A stretch of 64,000 nucleotides of DNA from Thermoplasmata archaeon (GCA_020696365.1 JAEHCM010000001.1:374025-438024); one strand, 5' to 3'; shown: positions 26,089 to 35,380, numbered from the stretch's first letter. Numbers and translations are program-made. Notes: generated by a model from the sequence alone, not told the origin.

Positions 26089-27720
26089 TCAATCGAAGCC
26101 GCCATCACCCATGTCAGGCATCTGCGGACTCTTGCCGCCGGCGCCGCTCCTCGATGCTATGACATCGTCGATTCTGAGGATCATCACGGCGGCGTCTGTT
26201 GCTGAGCTAATCCCCTGCTTACCAACGCGAAGCGGCTCAAAGACCCTCCCCTTCTTCATGTCGGTGACTTTGCCAGTGAGCACGTTGATTCCAGCATGGA
26301 CCTTGCCTGACTTGTGTGCCTTTCTCAGTTCAATCAGGACATCGATCGGGTCGAGACCGGCATTCTCTGCAAGAGCCGTCGGGACTACTTCGAGTGCGCT
26401 TGCGAAGGCGTCTATTGCCATCTGCTCCCTGCCTCCGACGGACGCTGCGTAGTCCCTCATCCTCTGGGCCAGTTCAATCGCTGTTGAGCCTCCACCTGTG
26501 ACGAGCTTGCCGTCCTCCACTGCAACTGCCACGACGCTCACCGCGTCGTTCAGGGACCGGTCTATCTCGTCTATGACGTGCTCGGTTCCTCCACGGATCA
26601 GTATAGAGACGGCCTTCGGGTTCTTGCAGCCTGTGACGAAGGTCATCCTGTCGTCAGCGATCTTCTTCTCCTCGACGAGTCTCGCGGTTCCGAGGTCCCC
26701 GGCTCTTAGGTCGTCGAGCTTGGTCACGAGGGTGGAGCCAGTCGCCTTGGCGAGTTTCTCCATGTCACTCTTCTTGACCCGCCTGACGGCGTATACCCCT
26801 TCTTTCGAGAGATAGTGCTGAGCGAGGTCATCTATGCCCTTCTGGCAGAACAGCACGTTTGCGCCCGATTTCTTGACGATTGCAACCATCTTCCTGAGCA
26901 TGTTCTCCTCTTCGTCGAGGAACGCATGCAACTGGCTCGGGTCGGTGATCTCTATCTTCGCGTCAATCTCCGTCTTCTTGACTTCGAGTGCCGAATCGAC
27001 AAGGGCGATCTTCGCCTTCTCTACACGCTTGGGCATGGCTGCGTGTACAGCCTCCTTGTCAACGATTATCCCAGTGATCATCTGCGTGTCGTCCATCGAC
27101 CCGCCCTGCTTCTTGACAACCTGGATATTGTCGTCGTCAACGGTCCATGTGCCATCACTCTTCTTCTCGGCGACCGCGCTCACCGCGTCCACTGCGACGG
27201 CGGAAAGCAGGTCTCTGGACGAGGAGACGCTCTTAGATATCATCGCTGTCCTCGCGATGTCCCTCAGAACATCCTTCTTGTCCGGGGAGACCTTTATTGC
27301 GAGCTCCTCGAGGATTTCCTGGGACTTCTGAGCGGCCATCCTGAATCCTCCGGATATGACCGTCGGATGAACGTTCCGCTCAATCAGCGCCTCAGCCTTC
27401 TTCAGTAGTTCGCCCGCGAGTATCACGGCGGTCGTTGTGCCGTCGCCGCACTCGTCGTCCTGCGTCTTTGCCACTTCCACCAGCATCTTAGCCGCAGGGT
27501 GCTCGACGTCGATCTCTTTCAGGATCGTCACGCCGTCGTTCGTGATGACAACATCTCCCATGCTGTCGACTAGCATCTTGTCCATTCCTCTGGGACCTAG
27601 GGTGCTTCTCACCGAGTCAGCGATGGCTCTCGCCGCAGTGATGTTGTTGAGCTGGGCACCCTTGCCCTTCTCTCTCTTGGTTCCCTCTTTCAGTATTAGA
27701 ATCGGTGTTTGACCCATCAT
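26089..27720 (-). CDS. thsA: Thermosome subunit (group II chaperonin)
   Basis: A 543-residue group II chaperonin. Signatures are [15 protein letters not shown], the ATP-site [28 protein letters not shown] and [12 protein letters not shown]. It forms the eight- or nine-membered double ring that folds proteins without a separate lid. The upstream GGAGGT ends one base before ATG 27726, too close to serve it; ATG 27720 is placed six or seven bases away and is used here, with ATG 27717 nearly as good. The C terminus lacks a Gly-Gly-Met repeat and ends in GDGGFD. Confidence 0.96.
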   Translation of the reverse strand: MMGQTPILILKEGTKREKGKGAQLNNITAARAIADSVRSTLGPRGMDKMLVDSMGDVVITNDGVTILKEIDVEHPAAKMLVEVAKTQDDECGDGTTTAVILAGELLKKAEALIERNVHPTVISGGFRMAAQKSQEILEELAIKVSPDKKDVLRDIARTAMISKSVSSSRDLLSAVAVDAVSAVAEKKSDGTWTVDDDNIQVVKKQGGSMDDTQMITGIIVDKEAVHAAMPKRVEKAKIALVDSALEVKKTEIDAKIEITDPSQLHAFLDEEENMLRKMVAIVKKSGANVLFCQKGIDDLAQHYLSKEGVYAVRRVKKSDMEKLAKATGSTLVTKLDDLRAGDLGTARLVEEKKIADDRMTFVTGCKNPKAVSILIRGGTEHVIDEIDRSLNDAVSVVAVAVEDGKLVTGGGSTAIELAQRMRDYAASVGGREQMAIDAFASALEVVPTALAENAGLDPIDVLIELRKAHKSGKVHAGINVLTGKVTDMKKGRVFEPLRVGKQGISSATDAAVMILRIDDVIASRSGAGGKSPQMPDMGDGGFD

Positions 27721-27803
27721 GTTCATACCTCCACTTCGAACGATTGTTCCGTCCCGGCTCCACGCAAGCTTTCTGCCGGGCCCAGGCTCGTATATGTTAG
27801 AAC

Positions 27804-27817
27804 TTCTATATAAGCCT
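27804..27817 (-). promoter_or_regulatory. TATA promoter of the thermosome gene
   Basis: On the minus strand this reads GGCTTATATAGAAG, a near-perfect archaeal TATA box. It is centred about 90 nt before the start, which predicts a transcript leader of roughly 60 nt ending in a clear Shine-Dalgarno (GGAGG). Heat-shock genes of archaea commonly carry controlled promoters, but no specific operator was recognised here. Confidence 0.7.
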
Positions 27818-27954
27818 TAGCACATTCTGGTCTGCCCCTCCGTTCGTCCAGAGGCAACGGTTTGTCCGGTAGGCCACCTCGCTCTCCTTGAGGGCAGCGT
27901 CCCGCATATCGAACACCTTTAGTATTCAGTCAGCTCTCTGCGCCATCCGCTGAC

Positions 27955-28560
27955 ATGAAGATCATCCCATACATAGCGATCGGGACACGTAGCCCGTTCC
28001 AACTAACTCCGTCTAAGAGCAGCGCTTTTGAAACTGCGTCGGGGCTGTCGGATAGGTTCGAGAAGCTCTACCTTGCAGATTTTGACGGCGTGTTCAAGAA
28101 CAAACCGCAACTCGACATCGCGCAGAAGATCAGCGACGAATTGCCCACTATGTACGAGGGAGGAGTGAGGTACTCCACCAACGTCATAGACATGCTTATC
28201 ACGGGAGCTGAGCGGGCGGTTGTCGGCACTAGCACCCTCGTCGATTTGTCTGAGCTCAGAGGAGCATTTAAGTTGTCCGAGAACATTACGTTCAAAGTAG
28301 ACTTCCGGGATGGGATTGTGAGTTTTGACCCCGAGGTAGCGGGCCGGGCCATCTCAGACTTGTTCCGAGAGGTTGTAGAGGTCGGAGTCGTCGACGTCGT
28401 GGTGCCGATGGCGCTGGTAGAGGAGGCTGCGAAGGCTCGGGAGGAGCATGGCTTCACGCTGGGGGCCTTCGCGTCCGCACCGGACATATCCCGGCTCGAG
28501 GAGTTGGGCGTCGACTACATGGTGACCGAGGATCACGGGAGCCTGATGCAAGATGAGTGA
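27955..28560 (+). CDS. HisA-related TIM-barrel protein (COG1411 type)
   Basis: A 201-residue half-sized barrel related to ProFAR isomerase. The strands LYLADFDGVFKNKPQLD and TMYEGGVRYSTNVIDML followed by GAERAVVGTSTL mirror HisA's substrate-binding loops, but the histidine-pathway aspartates are not all where HisA has them. Archaeal members are annotated as HisA-like of unknown function. The C-terminal part ends VTEDHGSLMQDE. Its stop overlaps the start of the DUF2240 gene by 8 nt, so the two are translated from one message. Confidence 0.72.
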   Translation: MKIIPYIAIGTRSPFQLTPSKSSAFETASGLSDRFEKLYLADFDGVFKNKPQLDIAQKISDELPTMYEGGVRYSTNVIDMLITGAERAVVGTSTLVDLSELRGAFKLSENITFKVDFRDGIVSFDPEVAGRAISDLFREVVEVGVVDVVVPMALVEEAAKAREEHGFTLGAFASAPDISRLEELGVDYMVTEDHGSLMQDE

Positions 28561-29044
28561 AGTTCAAAGGAGCATAGCAGTTCTCTTCAGGAGGAAGGGC
28601 AAGGAGATTCTGACGGAGAAGGAGTTCGTGTTCTCGGCCTCGATGGATCTCAGATGGTTCTCGCCGAAGGACGCGCAGAAGCTGCTCGATGCGGGCCTCT
28701 CCGCAGGCTTCCTGAAGAGAGTTGACGGCAATCTCCTCCCCACGTTCGATTTCAGCGGGATCGACATCCCAATCGACTACAAACCAACACCCGATGCGCT
28801 CAAGGAGACTACAAAGAAGCGCTCGAGAGACCTCTTCTCCGAGATAGTCGAGACGATATCGAAGTCAATGTCGGTGCCGAAGCGCGAGATCGTCTCAAGG
28901 GTGAACAAGAAGCAGGAGATGATGGGCATCGACATAGAGCCTGCAGCGCTGCTCGTGGCAGGCGACTACGGAGTCGATGTCGACGGCGCCTTCATCGAGC
29001 GCGCGGCGAGTGAGGTCCTGGGACGAGAAAGCTATCGTGGCTGA
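28553..29044 (+). CDS. DUF2240-family protein
   Basis: A 163-residue soluble archaeal protein. The N-terminal 65 residues (IAVLFRRKGKEILTEKEFVF...RWFSPKDAQKLLDAG) look like a winged-helix-type module; the rest is helical with a central KKRSRDLFSEIVETIS. This matches the archaeal DUF2240 group, which has no known activity. It overlaps the HisA-like gene by 8 nt, so a shared pathway is possible. The family call is from memory of the N-terminal pattern and is moderately secure. Confidence 0.68.
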   Translation: MSEVQRSIAVLFRRKGKEILTEKEFVFSASMDLRWFSPKDAQKLLDAGLSAGFLKRVDGNLLPTFDFSGIDIPIDYKPTPDALKETTKKRSRDLFSEIVETISKSMSVPKREIVSRVNKKQEMMGIDIEPAALLVAGDYGVDVDGAFIERAASEVLGRESYRG

Positions 29045-29072
29045 CCTTTTCTGCGGTCGTCCGCAAAGGGAG

Positions 29073-29570
29073 TCACTTCTCTTTCATCTTCACGAGGTCT
29101 GCAAGCGTGAGCGATCCAAAGCCCGATGAAGTCGATTTGACGTCGACCTCGGGCGGAGGACTCTCCTTGAGAACGATTCCGAGCTCCTTCTGTAGTTTCC
29201 TCACGAGCTTCTCATCGGGTCTAATGGTTCCGGACTCGACCTTGCTCACGATAGTCTGCTTCTCGTTCAGTTTGGACGCGAGTTCCTTCTGCGTCATCCC
29301 CGCTCGCGAGCGCGCGTTCCGTACCAGGGCGGCATAGTCGTCGACGAGCACCTCCTGTCCACCGTCGGAATAGACGTCCCGCTGCTTCTGCCGCTTCTCC
29401 CTTCGCTCAAGACGCTGTTCGATCACAGGTTGGGGGCTTGCAAGATTGGGCCGTCCTTTGTCTGCCTCAGTGCCGAATTTTGCGCATTCGGTGCAAACTT
29501 CTAGTAGGACGCCTTCTATCATCACCTTCTTGCAGAAGGTGACGTCCTTCCCGCACAACTCGCAGACCAT
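29073..29570 (-). CDS. mbf1: Multiprotein bridging factor 1 homologue (aMBF1)
   Basis: A 165-residue transcription/translation factor. An N-terminal zinc ribbon (MVCELCGKDV...EVCTECAKFG) and a linker precede a Cro/C1-type helix-turn-helix at about 85-140 (RSRAGMTQKELASKLNEKQ, then IVSKVESGTIRPDEKLVRKL). This is the archaeal MBF1 layout; archaeal MBF1 associates with 30S subunits. ATG 29570 was chosen because the zinc ribbon begins there; the longer reading from 29600 adds a hydrophobic, unrelated stretch. It is divergent from PAN. Confidence 0.92.
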   Translation of the reverse strand: MVCELCGKDVTFCKKVMIEGVLLEVCTECAKFGTEADKGRPNLASPQPVIEQRLERREKRQKQRDVYSDGGQEVLVDDYAALVRNARSRAGMTQKELASKLNEKQTIVSKVESGTIRPDEKLVRKLQKELGIVLKESPPPEVDVKSTSSGFGSLTLADLVKMKEK

Positions 29571-29603
29571 GAAAAACACACTTCTGAACAGAGTCAGCAA
29601 AGG

Positions 29604-29641
29604 ATAAATAGAGTATTTAACCTTATATCGCTATAAATCTA
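29604..29641. promoter_or_regulatory. Divergent promoter region between mbf1 and PAN
   Basis: Two A/T-rich boxes lie between divergent genes. On the plus strand GCTATAAATC (about 29630-29639) lies about 30-35 nt before the PAN start at 29669. On the minus strand CTATTTATCC (about 29606-29615) lies about 40 nt before the mbf1 start at 29570. Additional TATA-like sequence (TTAACCTTATAT) sits between them and could serve either direction. Confidence 0.55.
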
Positions 29642-29668
29642 GCCGGGCCGCGAGACGAGCCTTCGAGA

Positions 29669-30892
29669 ATGGGGTGCACCGCATTGGCGACTGATCAACC
29701 TTCAGAGCTGTACGACGAGATACAGAGGCGATCGTCGGTACTCGAGGAAAGGAATCTAGAGTTAGTAGAGGAAGCTCGCAGGGTCGAGGGCGAGAAGCGG
29801 TTCATAGAGGGCGAGCTGATTAGGCTGCAGAAGGAGCTCAAGCGCTTGAAGGCGGAGCTCGAGAGACTGAAGGCTCCGCCCCTGATAATCGGTCAGATCA
29901 AAGACATCCTCGCGGACGGCCGTGTGGTAGTGAAGAGTTCTACCGGTCCTGATTTCGTTGTCAACACTTCCGATTACGTTTCCCCCGAGCTGTTGGAGGC
30001 GGGCGCCCGCGTGGCCCTGAACAAGCAGACGCTGGCCGTTATGGGCGTGTTGCCCGCGTCCTTGGACCCAATCGTCGTGGGCGCGGAGATCATAGCGAAG
30101 CCCGAGACACTGTACGACGACATCGGCGGCCTGCAGGAGCAGATCGTCGAGATAAGAGAGGCCGTCGAAGACCCTCTCCTGAGGCCGGAACTCTACAAGC
30201 GCGTGGGGATCGACCCTCCGAAGGGCGTCCTGTTGGTGGGCCCCCCTGGAACCGGGAAGACGCTCCTGGCCAAGGCCGTGGCGAAACAGACCAACGCGAC
30301 ATTCATACGATTCGTCGGGTCAGAGCTCGTGCAGAAGTACATCGGCGAAGGCGCTCGACTCGTCAGAGAGCTCTTCGACCTTGCTCGGCAGAAGGCACCT
30401 TCGATAGTATTCATAGATGAGCTGGACAGCGTCGGGGCGAAGCGGCTCGAGATGGCCACATCGGGTGACCGCGAGGTTCAACGCACTCTCATGCAGATAC
30501 TAGCGGAGCTCGACGGGTTCAACCCGCTCGGCGATGTCAAGATCATCGGCGCAACGAACAGGCCGGACATACTCGATGAGGCCCTGTTGAGGCCAGGAAG
30601 GTTCGACAGGATAATCGAGATACCCATTCCAAACTACGATGCCAGGGTCGCGATATTCAAGATTCACTCTCGGCGTATGAACCTTGACGAGACGGTCGTC
30701 ATAGACGACTTCGCTGGAAAGACCGATGGCGCCACCGGCGCTGACGTCAAGGCCATATGCACAGAGGCGGGCATGTTCGCCATACGCGAGAACAGGGACA
30801 TCGTCACAATGATCGACCTTGAGAAGGCCATATCCAAGGTTTTGGACGAAGGCGACCAGAGGGTCCTCGAGTCCGGGCCGATGTTCGCGTGA
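29669..30892 (+). CDS. pan: Proteasome-activating nucleotidase (PAN)
   Basis: A 407-residue AAA+ unfoldase that feeds substrates to the 20S proteasome. The N-terminal coiled coil covers about residues 20-70, an OB domain about 75-135, then the AAA core: Walker [15 protein letters not shown], Walker [12 protein letters not shown], sensor ATNRP and the arginine finger region LLRPGRFDR. The C terminus ends GPMFA, so the HbYX docking motif that opens the proteasome gate has Phe in place of Tyr. No proteasome subunit gene is in the window. Confidence 0.95.
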   Translation: MGCTALATDQPSELYDEIQRRSSVLEERNLELVEEARRVEGEKRFIEGELIRLQKELKRLKAELERLKAPPLIIGQIKDILADGRVVVKSSTGPDFVVNTSDYVSPELLEAGARVALNKQTLAVMGVLPASLDPIVVGAEIIAKPETLYDDIGGLQEQIVEIREAVEDPLLRPELYKRVGIDPPKGVLLVGPPGTGKTLLAKAVAKQTNATFIRFVGSELVQKYIGEGARLVRELFDLARQKAPSIVFIDELDSVGAKRLEMATSGDREVQRTLMQILAELDGFNPLGDVKIIGATNRPDILDEALLRPGRFDRIIEIPIPNYDARVAIFKIHSRRMNLDETVVIDDFAGKTDGATGADVKAICTEAGMFAIRENRDIVTMIDLEKAISKVLDEGDQRVLESGPMFA

Positions 30893-30897
30893 GGTCA

Positions 30898-31107
30898 CTA
30901 CTCTTCGAACTCCTCGTCCGGCAGGTCCTTCTCGATGACGAAGGGACCGATGTATCCGCACTTCTTGCAGTGATACTTGTACCCCGTGATCAGCGCCGCC
31001 TCGTAATAGAGGTCAGCTGAGCCGCACTGGGGGCATGTCAGGACGGACTTCGCTCTTCTCCGGCTTTTTTTGAATGGGGGCACTATCCAAGCATATGGAC
31101 GCGCCAC
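30898..31107 (-). CDS. Small zinc-ribbon protein
   Basis: A 69-residue protein with a basic N terminus (PPFKKSRRRAK) and one zinc ribbon, LTCPQCGSADLYYEA followed by YHCKKCGYIGPF, then an acidic tail DEEFEE. It is a conserved type of small archaeal protein of unknown role, possibly nucleic-acid binding. The start is GTG 31107, with GTG 31083 an alternative. It follows truD by 28 nt on the same strand and ends 6 nt from the convergent PAN stop. Confidence 0.75.
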   Translation of the reverse strand: MARPYAWIVPPFKKSRRRAKSVLTCPQCGSADLYYEAALITGYKYHCKKCGYIGPFVIEKDLPDEEFEE

Positions 31108-31135
31108 TTGACCTAGTTTGCGTTGTCCGTCGGAT

Positions 31136-32419
31136 TCAGTACTGCGAGACTCCTGCCTTCATGAACTCCCTAAGGAAGCAGGTGGCGTAGCAGCCCTTGT
31201 TGAGCGAGAAGGCGAAAAGCGTTCCATCATCGGCGTGGTCGATCACCAGCTCTCTCACGGGCGCAAGAAGCCCCCGTCTGGAACCTTTGGAGGACGCCTC
31301 TCTGAGACCTACGATCTGGAAGTCCCGGGCGTCGACCTTCTCCACCTCTACCACGGCGCGCTCGATCTCACCCATGACTCCCTCCGCGAAGACTGAGTCT
31401 GTGCCGTACAGGATACCGCCGGCGAAGGCTTTCCCCTCAGCAGCGTTCCTCCTCGCCTTGTCGATGTTGTCCGCTGTAACGTCTATGGGATTGTCATGGT
31501 CGGGGACGCCGTTCTTGTCGAGGGGGAGCACGAAATCACCCTCGATGGGTTCGTGTAGTGGGAGCCCTCTGCGCATCCTCTCGCTAAGGATCTTGTTGAA
31601 CATGAACGACTGATAGGCGTGGACGAACATCATCAGGAGGTTCCTCGGCAGCCGTCTGAGCGCGCCGATGTAGTCCCCAGGGCGTTCCACCAGGTGCAAG
31701 ACCATCGTCCTCTCGAAAGTGTATCTCACGGGTAGTTCCTTCACCGCCCTCTCGAAGTCCCTGGTCTCCTGGAGCGTTCGTCGAGCGTCGTCACCCTCGG
31801 AACCGTCCCCCATCGGGTTGGCCACGTATCTCATGACCGCTCCCTCGATGTCACCTCTGACCAGGTCTCTGCCTATCTGGTGGGTGATGGGCCTGACCGA
31901 CCCGAATCTCTGGACTCCGAAGAAATTGGGGAACCCGCCTATGCTTTCCAGTCTCTCTCTGACAGCGTCGCAGGTTTTACGGATGTCGATGTCGGCGTCG
32001 ACATCGGAGACCCTGACCGAGAATCGGTTGCCGATGAGGTCTCCGATCGAGATCATCCTGTTCGACCTGTAGGCCTCCAGTATGCGCACGTCTGGTATCT
32101 CGAGCGCTCGGACCGCTTCGATATCCGCTCTGAACGACATCAGCTGCGTCGCGACCGACCGCCCGTCCTTGGTGCCTGCGAACCCTATGCTTCCGCGGCC
32201 GATACGCAGGTTGCTCCCCAGCCGCCTGACGAGCCTGTTCGCCTCCCAGTTGCGGTGCCAAACACGCGCGATGACGATATGTCCAGAGGGTGTTTCCGAG
32301 GGGTTGAGTGATATCTCATCCACAACGAAATCCTCCGGAGTCATCCGGAGCTTTCCCCCGATGCCGGTGATGTCCCGGCTCAGGAATGTCTCCAGGCCGA
32401 GGTCTGCTTCCTCAGTCAT
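31136..32419 (-). CDS. truD: tRNA pseudouridine(13) synthase
   Basis: A 427-residue TruD-family enzyme that isomerises U13 of tRNA. The defining motif GFAGTKDGRSVATQ supplies the catalytic aspartate; other marks are VARVWHRNWEANRLV, NFFGVQRFGSVRP (TruD core) and the C-terminal AYQSFMFNKILSERM. Length is typical of archaeal TruD, which carries a large insertion domain. It follows rpoL by 42 nt on the minus strand. Confidence 0.94.
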   Translation of the reverse strand: MTEEADLGLETFLSRDITGIGGKLRMTPEDFVVDEISLNPSETPSGHIVIARVWHRNWEANRLVRRLGSNLRIGRGSIGFAGTKDGRSVATQLMSFRADIEAVRALEIPDVRILEAYRSNRMISIGDLIGNRFSVRVSDVDADIDIRKTCDAVRERLESIGGFPNFFGVQRFGSVRPITHQIGRDLVRGDIEGAVMRYVANPMGDGSEGDDARRTLQETRDFERAVKELPVRYTFERTMVLHLVERPGDYIGALRRLPRNLLMMFVHAYQSFMFNKILSERMRRGLPLHEPIEGDFVLPLDKNGVPDHDNPIDVTADNIDKARRNAAEGKAFAGGILYGTDSVFAEGVMGEIERAVVEVEKVDARDFQIVGLREASSKGSRRGLLAPVRELVIDHADDGTLFAFSLNKGCYATCFLREFMKAGVSQY

Positions 32420-32461
32420 ACATCTGCAGAATCCAGTGGATAGGAGTAATAACTTTCGGGG

Positions 32462-32737
32462 TCAACCAAGCTGCTTCTCTATCAGCTGTCTGGCCTCGAG
32501 GTACTGGTTCGCGAGCGACTTCGCGGCCTTCTTGAGGGCCGCCTGCGGCTTTCCGTCCTTGACGACGACGGTCAGGACCGCCTTGTCGAGTTGTGGATGC
32601 CCTGTCGAGTATCTCGCATCCTCGACGTTCTTGTCCTTCATGAGCTCGTGTATCAGGGGATATACCAACGTCTCGTCGGCATCCTCAACCTCTATCTTCA
32701 TGAGGTTCTTCTTCTTCTCGATGAGCTTGAGTTCCAT
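32462..32737 (-). CDS. rpoL: DNA-directed RNA polymerase subunit L (Rpb11/AC19 homologue)
   Basis: Ninety-one residues beginning MELKLIEKKKNLMKIEVED, with the dimerisation segment TLVYPLIHELMKDKNVEDARY and the C-terminal helices ALKKAAKSLANQYLEARQL. RpoL pairs with RpoD in the assembly platform of the polymerase. The start at ATG 32737 was chosen by homology; the open frame runs much further upstream through the neighbouring gene in a different frame and is not coding there. A TATA-like GCTTTATGA (minus strand, about 32768-32778) precedes it by about 35 nt. Confidence 0.92.
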   Translation of the reverse strand: MELKLIEKKKNLMKIEVEDADETLVYPLIHELMKDKNVEDARYSTGHPQLDKAVLTVVVKDGKPQAALKKAAKSLANQYLEARQLIEKQLG

Positions 32738-32820
32738 GGTGCTCGAACCCCTCGTATAGTCAATCGGTTCATAAAGCTTGCTGCGGCATGGGGGTGCGTG
32801 GCCAGCACGCCTGGCGTCGC

Positions 32821-32994
32821 CTATCGCTTCTTGTCTTTTACCTCTGCGGTCTCTGCGTCTCCGCCGCCCTTCTCGCGGGGGTACATGGCGCCGCACATGG
32901 AGCAGGCATCGACTTCGCACAGCCGTGCATCCTCCGTCGCGACGATCTTGAGCAGGCAATTGTTGTCGCACAGAGGGCATTTCTTCTCCGCCAT
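32821..32994 (-). CDS. Small cysteine-rich (zinc-finger) protein
   Basis: A 57-residue protein, MAEKKCPLCDNNCLLKI followed by CEVDACSMCGAMYP and a lysine- and acid-rich tail EVKDKKR. Six cysteines (6, 9, 13, 26, 31, 34) suggest zinc binding. A strong Shine-Dalgarno (GGAGGTGG) lies 8 nt upstream of ATG 32994 and just beyond the hef stop, so it is the second gene of the hef transcript. No family is recognised. Confidence 0.72.
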   Translation of the reverse strand: MAEKKCPLCDNNCLLKIVATEDARLCEVDACSMCGAMYPREKGGGDAETAEVKDKKR

Positions 32995-33007
32995 ACTGAA
33001 CCACCTC

Positions 33008-35326
33008 CTAGTCGAACCTCTTCCGCATCACCGTATTGATCCCTTCCGCAATAACCCTTCCCACACCCTCGACCTCCGTCATCTGGTCGGGGGTCGCGTC
33101 CGCGATGCCATCGACGCTACCGAACCTCTCCAGAAGCCTATGGGCGAGCGTGGCGGACACGTTCGACAGCCCCTGCACTAGGAAGAGCGGTCCGTTGGTC
33201 GGGTCGAGGGTTGTCTGCTCTGTCCGCCCGACTCCTCCGCGCGCATCCTCCTGCCTGCGGAGGACGGAGAGCGCCCCGACCGTCTCGTCCACATTCAGCG
33301 TGGACAGGACCGGCATGTGGAACTCCGAGAGAAGCGCGCCGAGGGCGTCGTATATCGCAGCGTTGCCTGCCTGGACGCCCTTCCCCTCAGGAGGACCTTG
33401 CACGATCAGTATGGGGTGCCTGTACTTGCGCTTCATATCGTTGAGATGGGAGAACATCGTCCCGTCGGAGATCGCGCATATGAACTCCTGGACTGTCCTG
33501 ATGGTGACTGCTACCCTGTCTGATACGACCACATCCGCGGTCTCTATGCTCTCGTCCTCAAGGATGAATCCGCCCTTCTCAAGCCCTGCGGCCGTTGCCG
33601 TACCTGCAATCCGTCCGGAAACCTTGAGGACGCGTCTACTGCCACCGTCCTGGGAGTCGTATTGGGGTAGCGACTTCTGGCCGGGCCCCTCCGCTGTCTT
33701 CCTCGACCGTTCCTGCCGCTCGGTGAGTACATGCGGAGCCATCATCTTGGAGAAGTCCTCCCGTCCGAGCCGCTCCTTCGAGCCGGCCTTCTCAGGCAGC
33801 CCCCTGTGCGCCCGTAGCTTCCTCCTGAGCCCATCGAGCTCCCTGCGCATCTGCATCTCCTTATTCCGGGAGGACCAGAGGTACGCCTCGTCCTTCGTGC
33901 CCTTCGTTACGAGGATAATCACCCGGCCCGCCCGCCTCCTTCCAGTCCTCCCCCTCCGCTGGATGGTGCGTATCTCCGAAGGCACCGGTTCGTAGAACAC
34001 TACGAGGTCCGTCGCCGGGATGTCCAGTCCCTCCTCGGCGATCGATGTCGCGACTAGGGCGTTGTATTTCCCTTCCTGGAACGATTCTATGACCTCTCTC
34101 TGTTCCTTCTGCTTGAGTCCTATGTCCTCGCCCTTGCTGGCCTGTCCGACGAACCTTACCGGCCTCACACCCTCTATGCTTTCCAGGCGCTTCGTGATCT
34201 GGTCGCACGTGTCCCGGTAATGTGTGAACACTATCGCCCTGGACTCAGGCTTTCCAGCGAACTGCGTTTTCAGTATCGGGATGAGCTTATCGAGCTTCGG
34301 ATGGTCGTTCACCATCTTGTAGAGGCGCTCTCTCGCCTGCTGGAAGCGTACGTCCTTCACCAGAGTCCTGGAGGCCTTCGAACGTTTGTTCTCTTCGGCT
34401 TGCTTGACCTGCTTGTCTAGATAGTTCTCGAGGGCACCTCTGCCCTGCGTCTCGGCCAGCTCGATGCCGTGGTTGACTTTCATGGCGAGCGCTTGGACGC
34501 TCGCGGTGCTGAACAGGTTGTACGACTTCTTGCCTGAGTCCAGCTGCGCCCTGATGGTCGCGCCTACGCTGAGCAGGTCCCGGGTCGTAACGGGTTTCTT
34601 CGGGTCCAAGAGTCCAGCGGCGCGTAACTTGGCGATCTGTTCGTCGAGGATCTCCTTCAGGAGCGATACGATCCTGGACATCCCCTCCTGCATCCCCACG
34701 CCGATGAACTCCGTCTTGACCTGTTGTATGTACTCGACGACGTCATCGTCGAACTCCGACCGGATCTCGACCCAGGTGATGCCGAGGTTCTCGCAGACCT
34801 CAGCTATCTTCGAGACATCTGACCCAGGGGAAGCGGTCATCCCGAGGGAGAGCCCGCCTCGTTCCGTGAACGCCCTGCCGATGGTGACGTATGCGTAATC
34901 CCCGGCCGCCCGGTGCGCCTCGTCGAAAACGATGAGATCTATCTCGGATATGTCCACGATGTCGGATTCCAGGTCGTTCGCCACGACCTGTGGGGTCGAC
35001 ACTATCAGCCTACCGCTGGTCCAGAGACTCTTGCGCTCCTCAGGGGCGACCTCCCCCGTGAAGACCACCGGCTCGTGCCCCATCAGATTCACTCTGAGGA
35101 ACTTCGCGTGCTGCTCGACTAGCGGCTTGGTAGGCGCCATGAAGATCACCCTGCCCCGCTTCGATTTCAGCACCTCCGCTATGACAAACAGTGCTATGAT
35201 GGTCTTGCCCATGCCCGTCGGGAGGACTACCAGTGTCGATTCCTCGAGCGCAGCATGAGCGATGTTCGATTGATACTCTCTGAACTCTATGCTGGACGGT
35301 GTGATCAGGTCGTGCTCAAGGAACAC
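33008..35326 (-). CDS. hef: Hef-type helicase (FANCM/XPF family) with degenerate nuclease domain
   Basis: A 772-residue SF2 helicase. Motifs: LPTGMGKTIIA (I), FDEAHRAAGDY (II), GMTASPGSD (III) and QRRGRTGRRRAG (VI), with a long helical insertion at about residues 195-330. The C-terminal third has the XPF/ERCC4 nuclease fold and a final helix-hairpin-helix pair (VEGVGRVIAEGI). In Hef the nuclease signature is GDX(n)ERKX3D; here the matching stretch reads ADVVVSDRVAVTIRTVQEF, so the glycine, the ERK triad and the last aspartate are all replaced, and no VDxREK-like first motif is seen. It probably remodels forks without cutting. Confidence 0.88.
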   Translation of the reverse strand: MFLEHDLITPSSIEFREYQSNIAHAALEESTLVVLPTGMGKTIIALFVIAEVLKSKRGRVIFMAPTKPLVEQHAKFLRVNLMGHEPVVFTGEVAPEERKSLWTSGRLIVSTPQVVANDLESDIVDISEIDLIVFDEAHRAAGDYAYVTIGRAFTERGGLSLGMTASPGSDVSKIAEVCENLGITWVEIRSEFDDDVVEYIQQVKTEFIGVGMQEGMSRIVSLLKEILDEQIAKLRAAGLLDPKKPVTTRDLLSVGATIRAQLDSGKKSYNLFSTASVQALAMKVNHGIELAETQGRGALENYLDKQVKQAEENKRSKASRTLVKDVRFQQARERLYKMVNDHPKLDKLIPILKTQFAGKPESRAIVFTHYRDTCDQITKRLESIEGVRPVRFVGQASKGEDIGLKQKEQREVIESFQEGKYNALVATSIAEEGLDIPATDLVVFYEPVPSEIRTIQRRGRTGRRRAGRVIILVTKGTKDEAYLWSSRNKEMQMRRELDGLRRKLRAHRGLPEKAGSKERLGREDFSKMMAPHVLTERQERSRKTAEGPGQKSLPQYDSQDGGSRRVLKVSGRIAGTATAAGLEKGGFILEDESIETADVVVSDRVAVTIRTVQEFICAISDGTMFSHLNDMKRKYRHPILIVQGPPEGKGVQAGNAAIYDALGALLSEFHMPVLSTLNVDETVGALSVLRRQEDARGGVGRTEQTTLDPTNGPLFLVQGLSNVSATLAHRLLERFGSVDGIADATPDQMTEVEGVGRVIAEGINTVMRKRFD

Positions 35327-35380
35327 GAATCTCTGACAGTCGCTCCTGCTTATGTAACCTTTCCGGAAAGATAGCCGAAT

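Noticed and set aside
32738..33004. Apparent upstream extension of rpoL
   Set aside because: It overlaps the small cysteine-rich gene in a different frame and lacks any rpoL-like sequence; rpoL proteins begin with MELKLIEK-type sequence at 32737.
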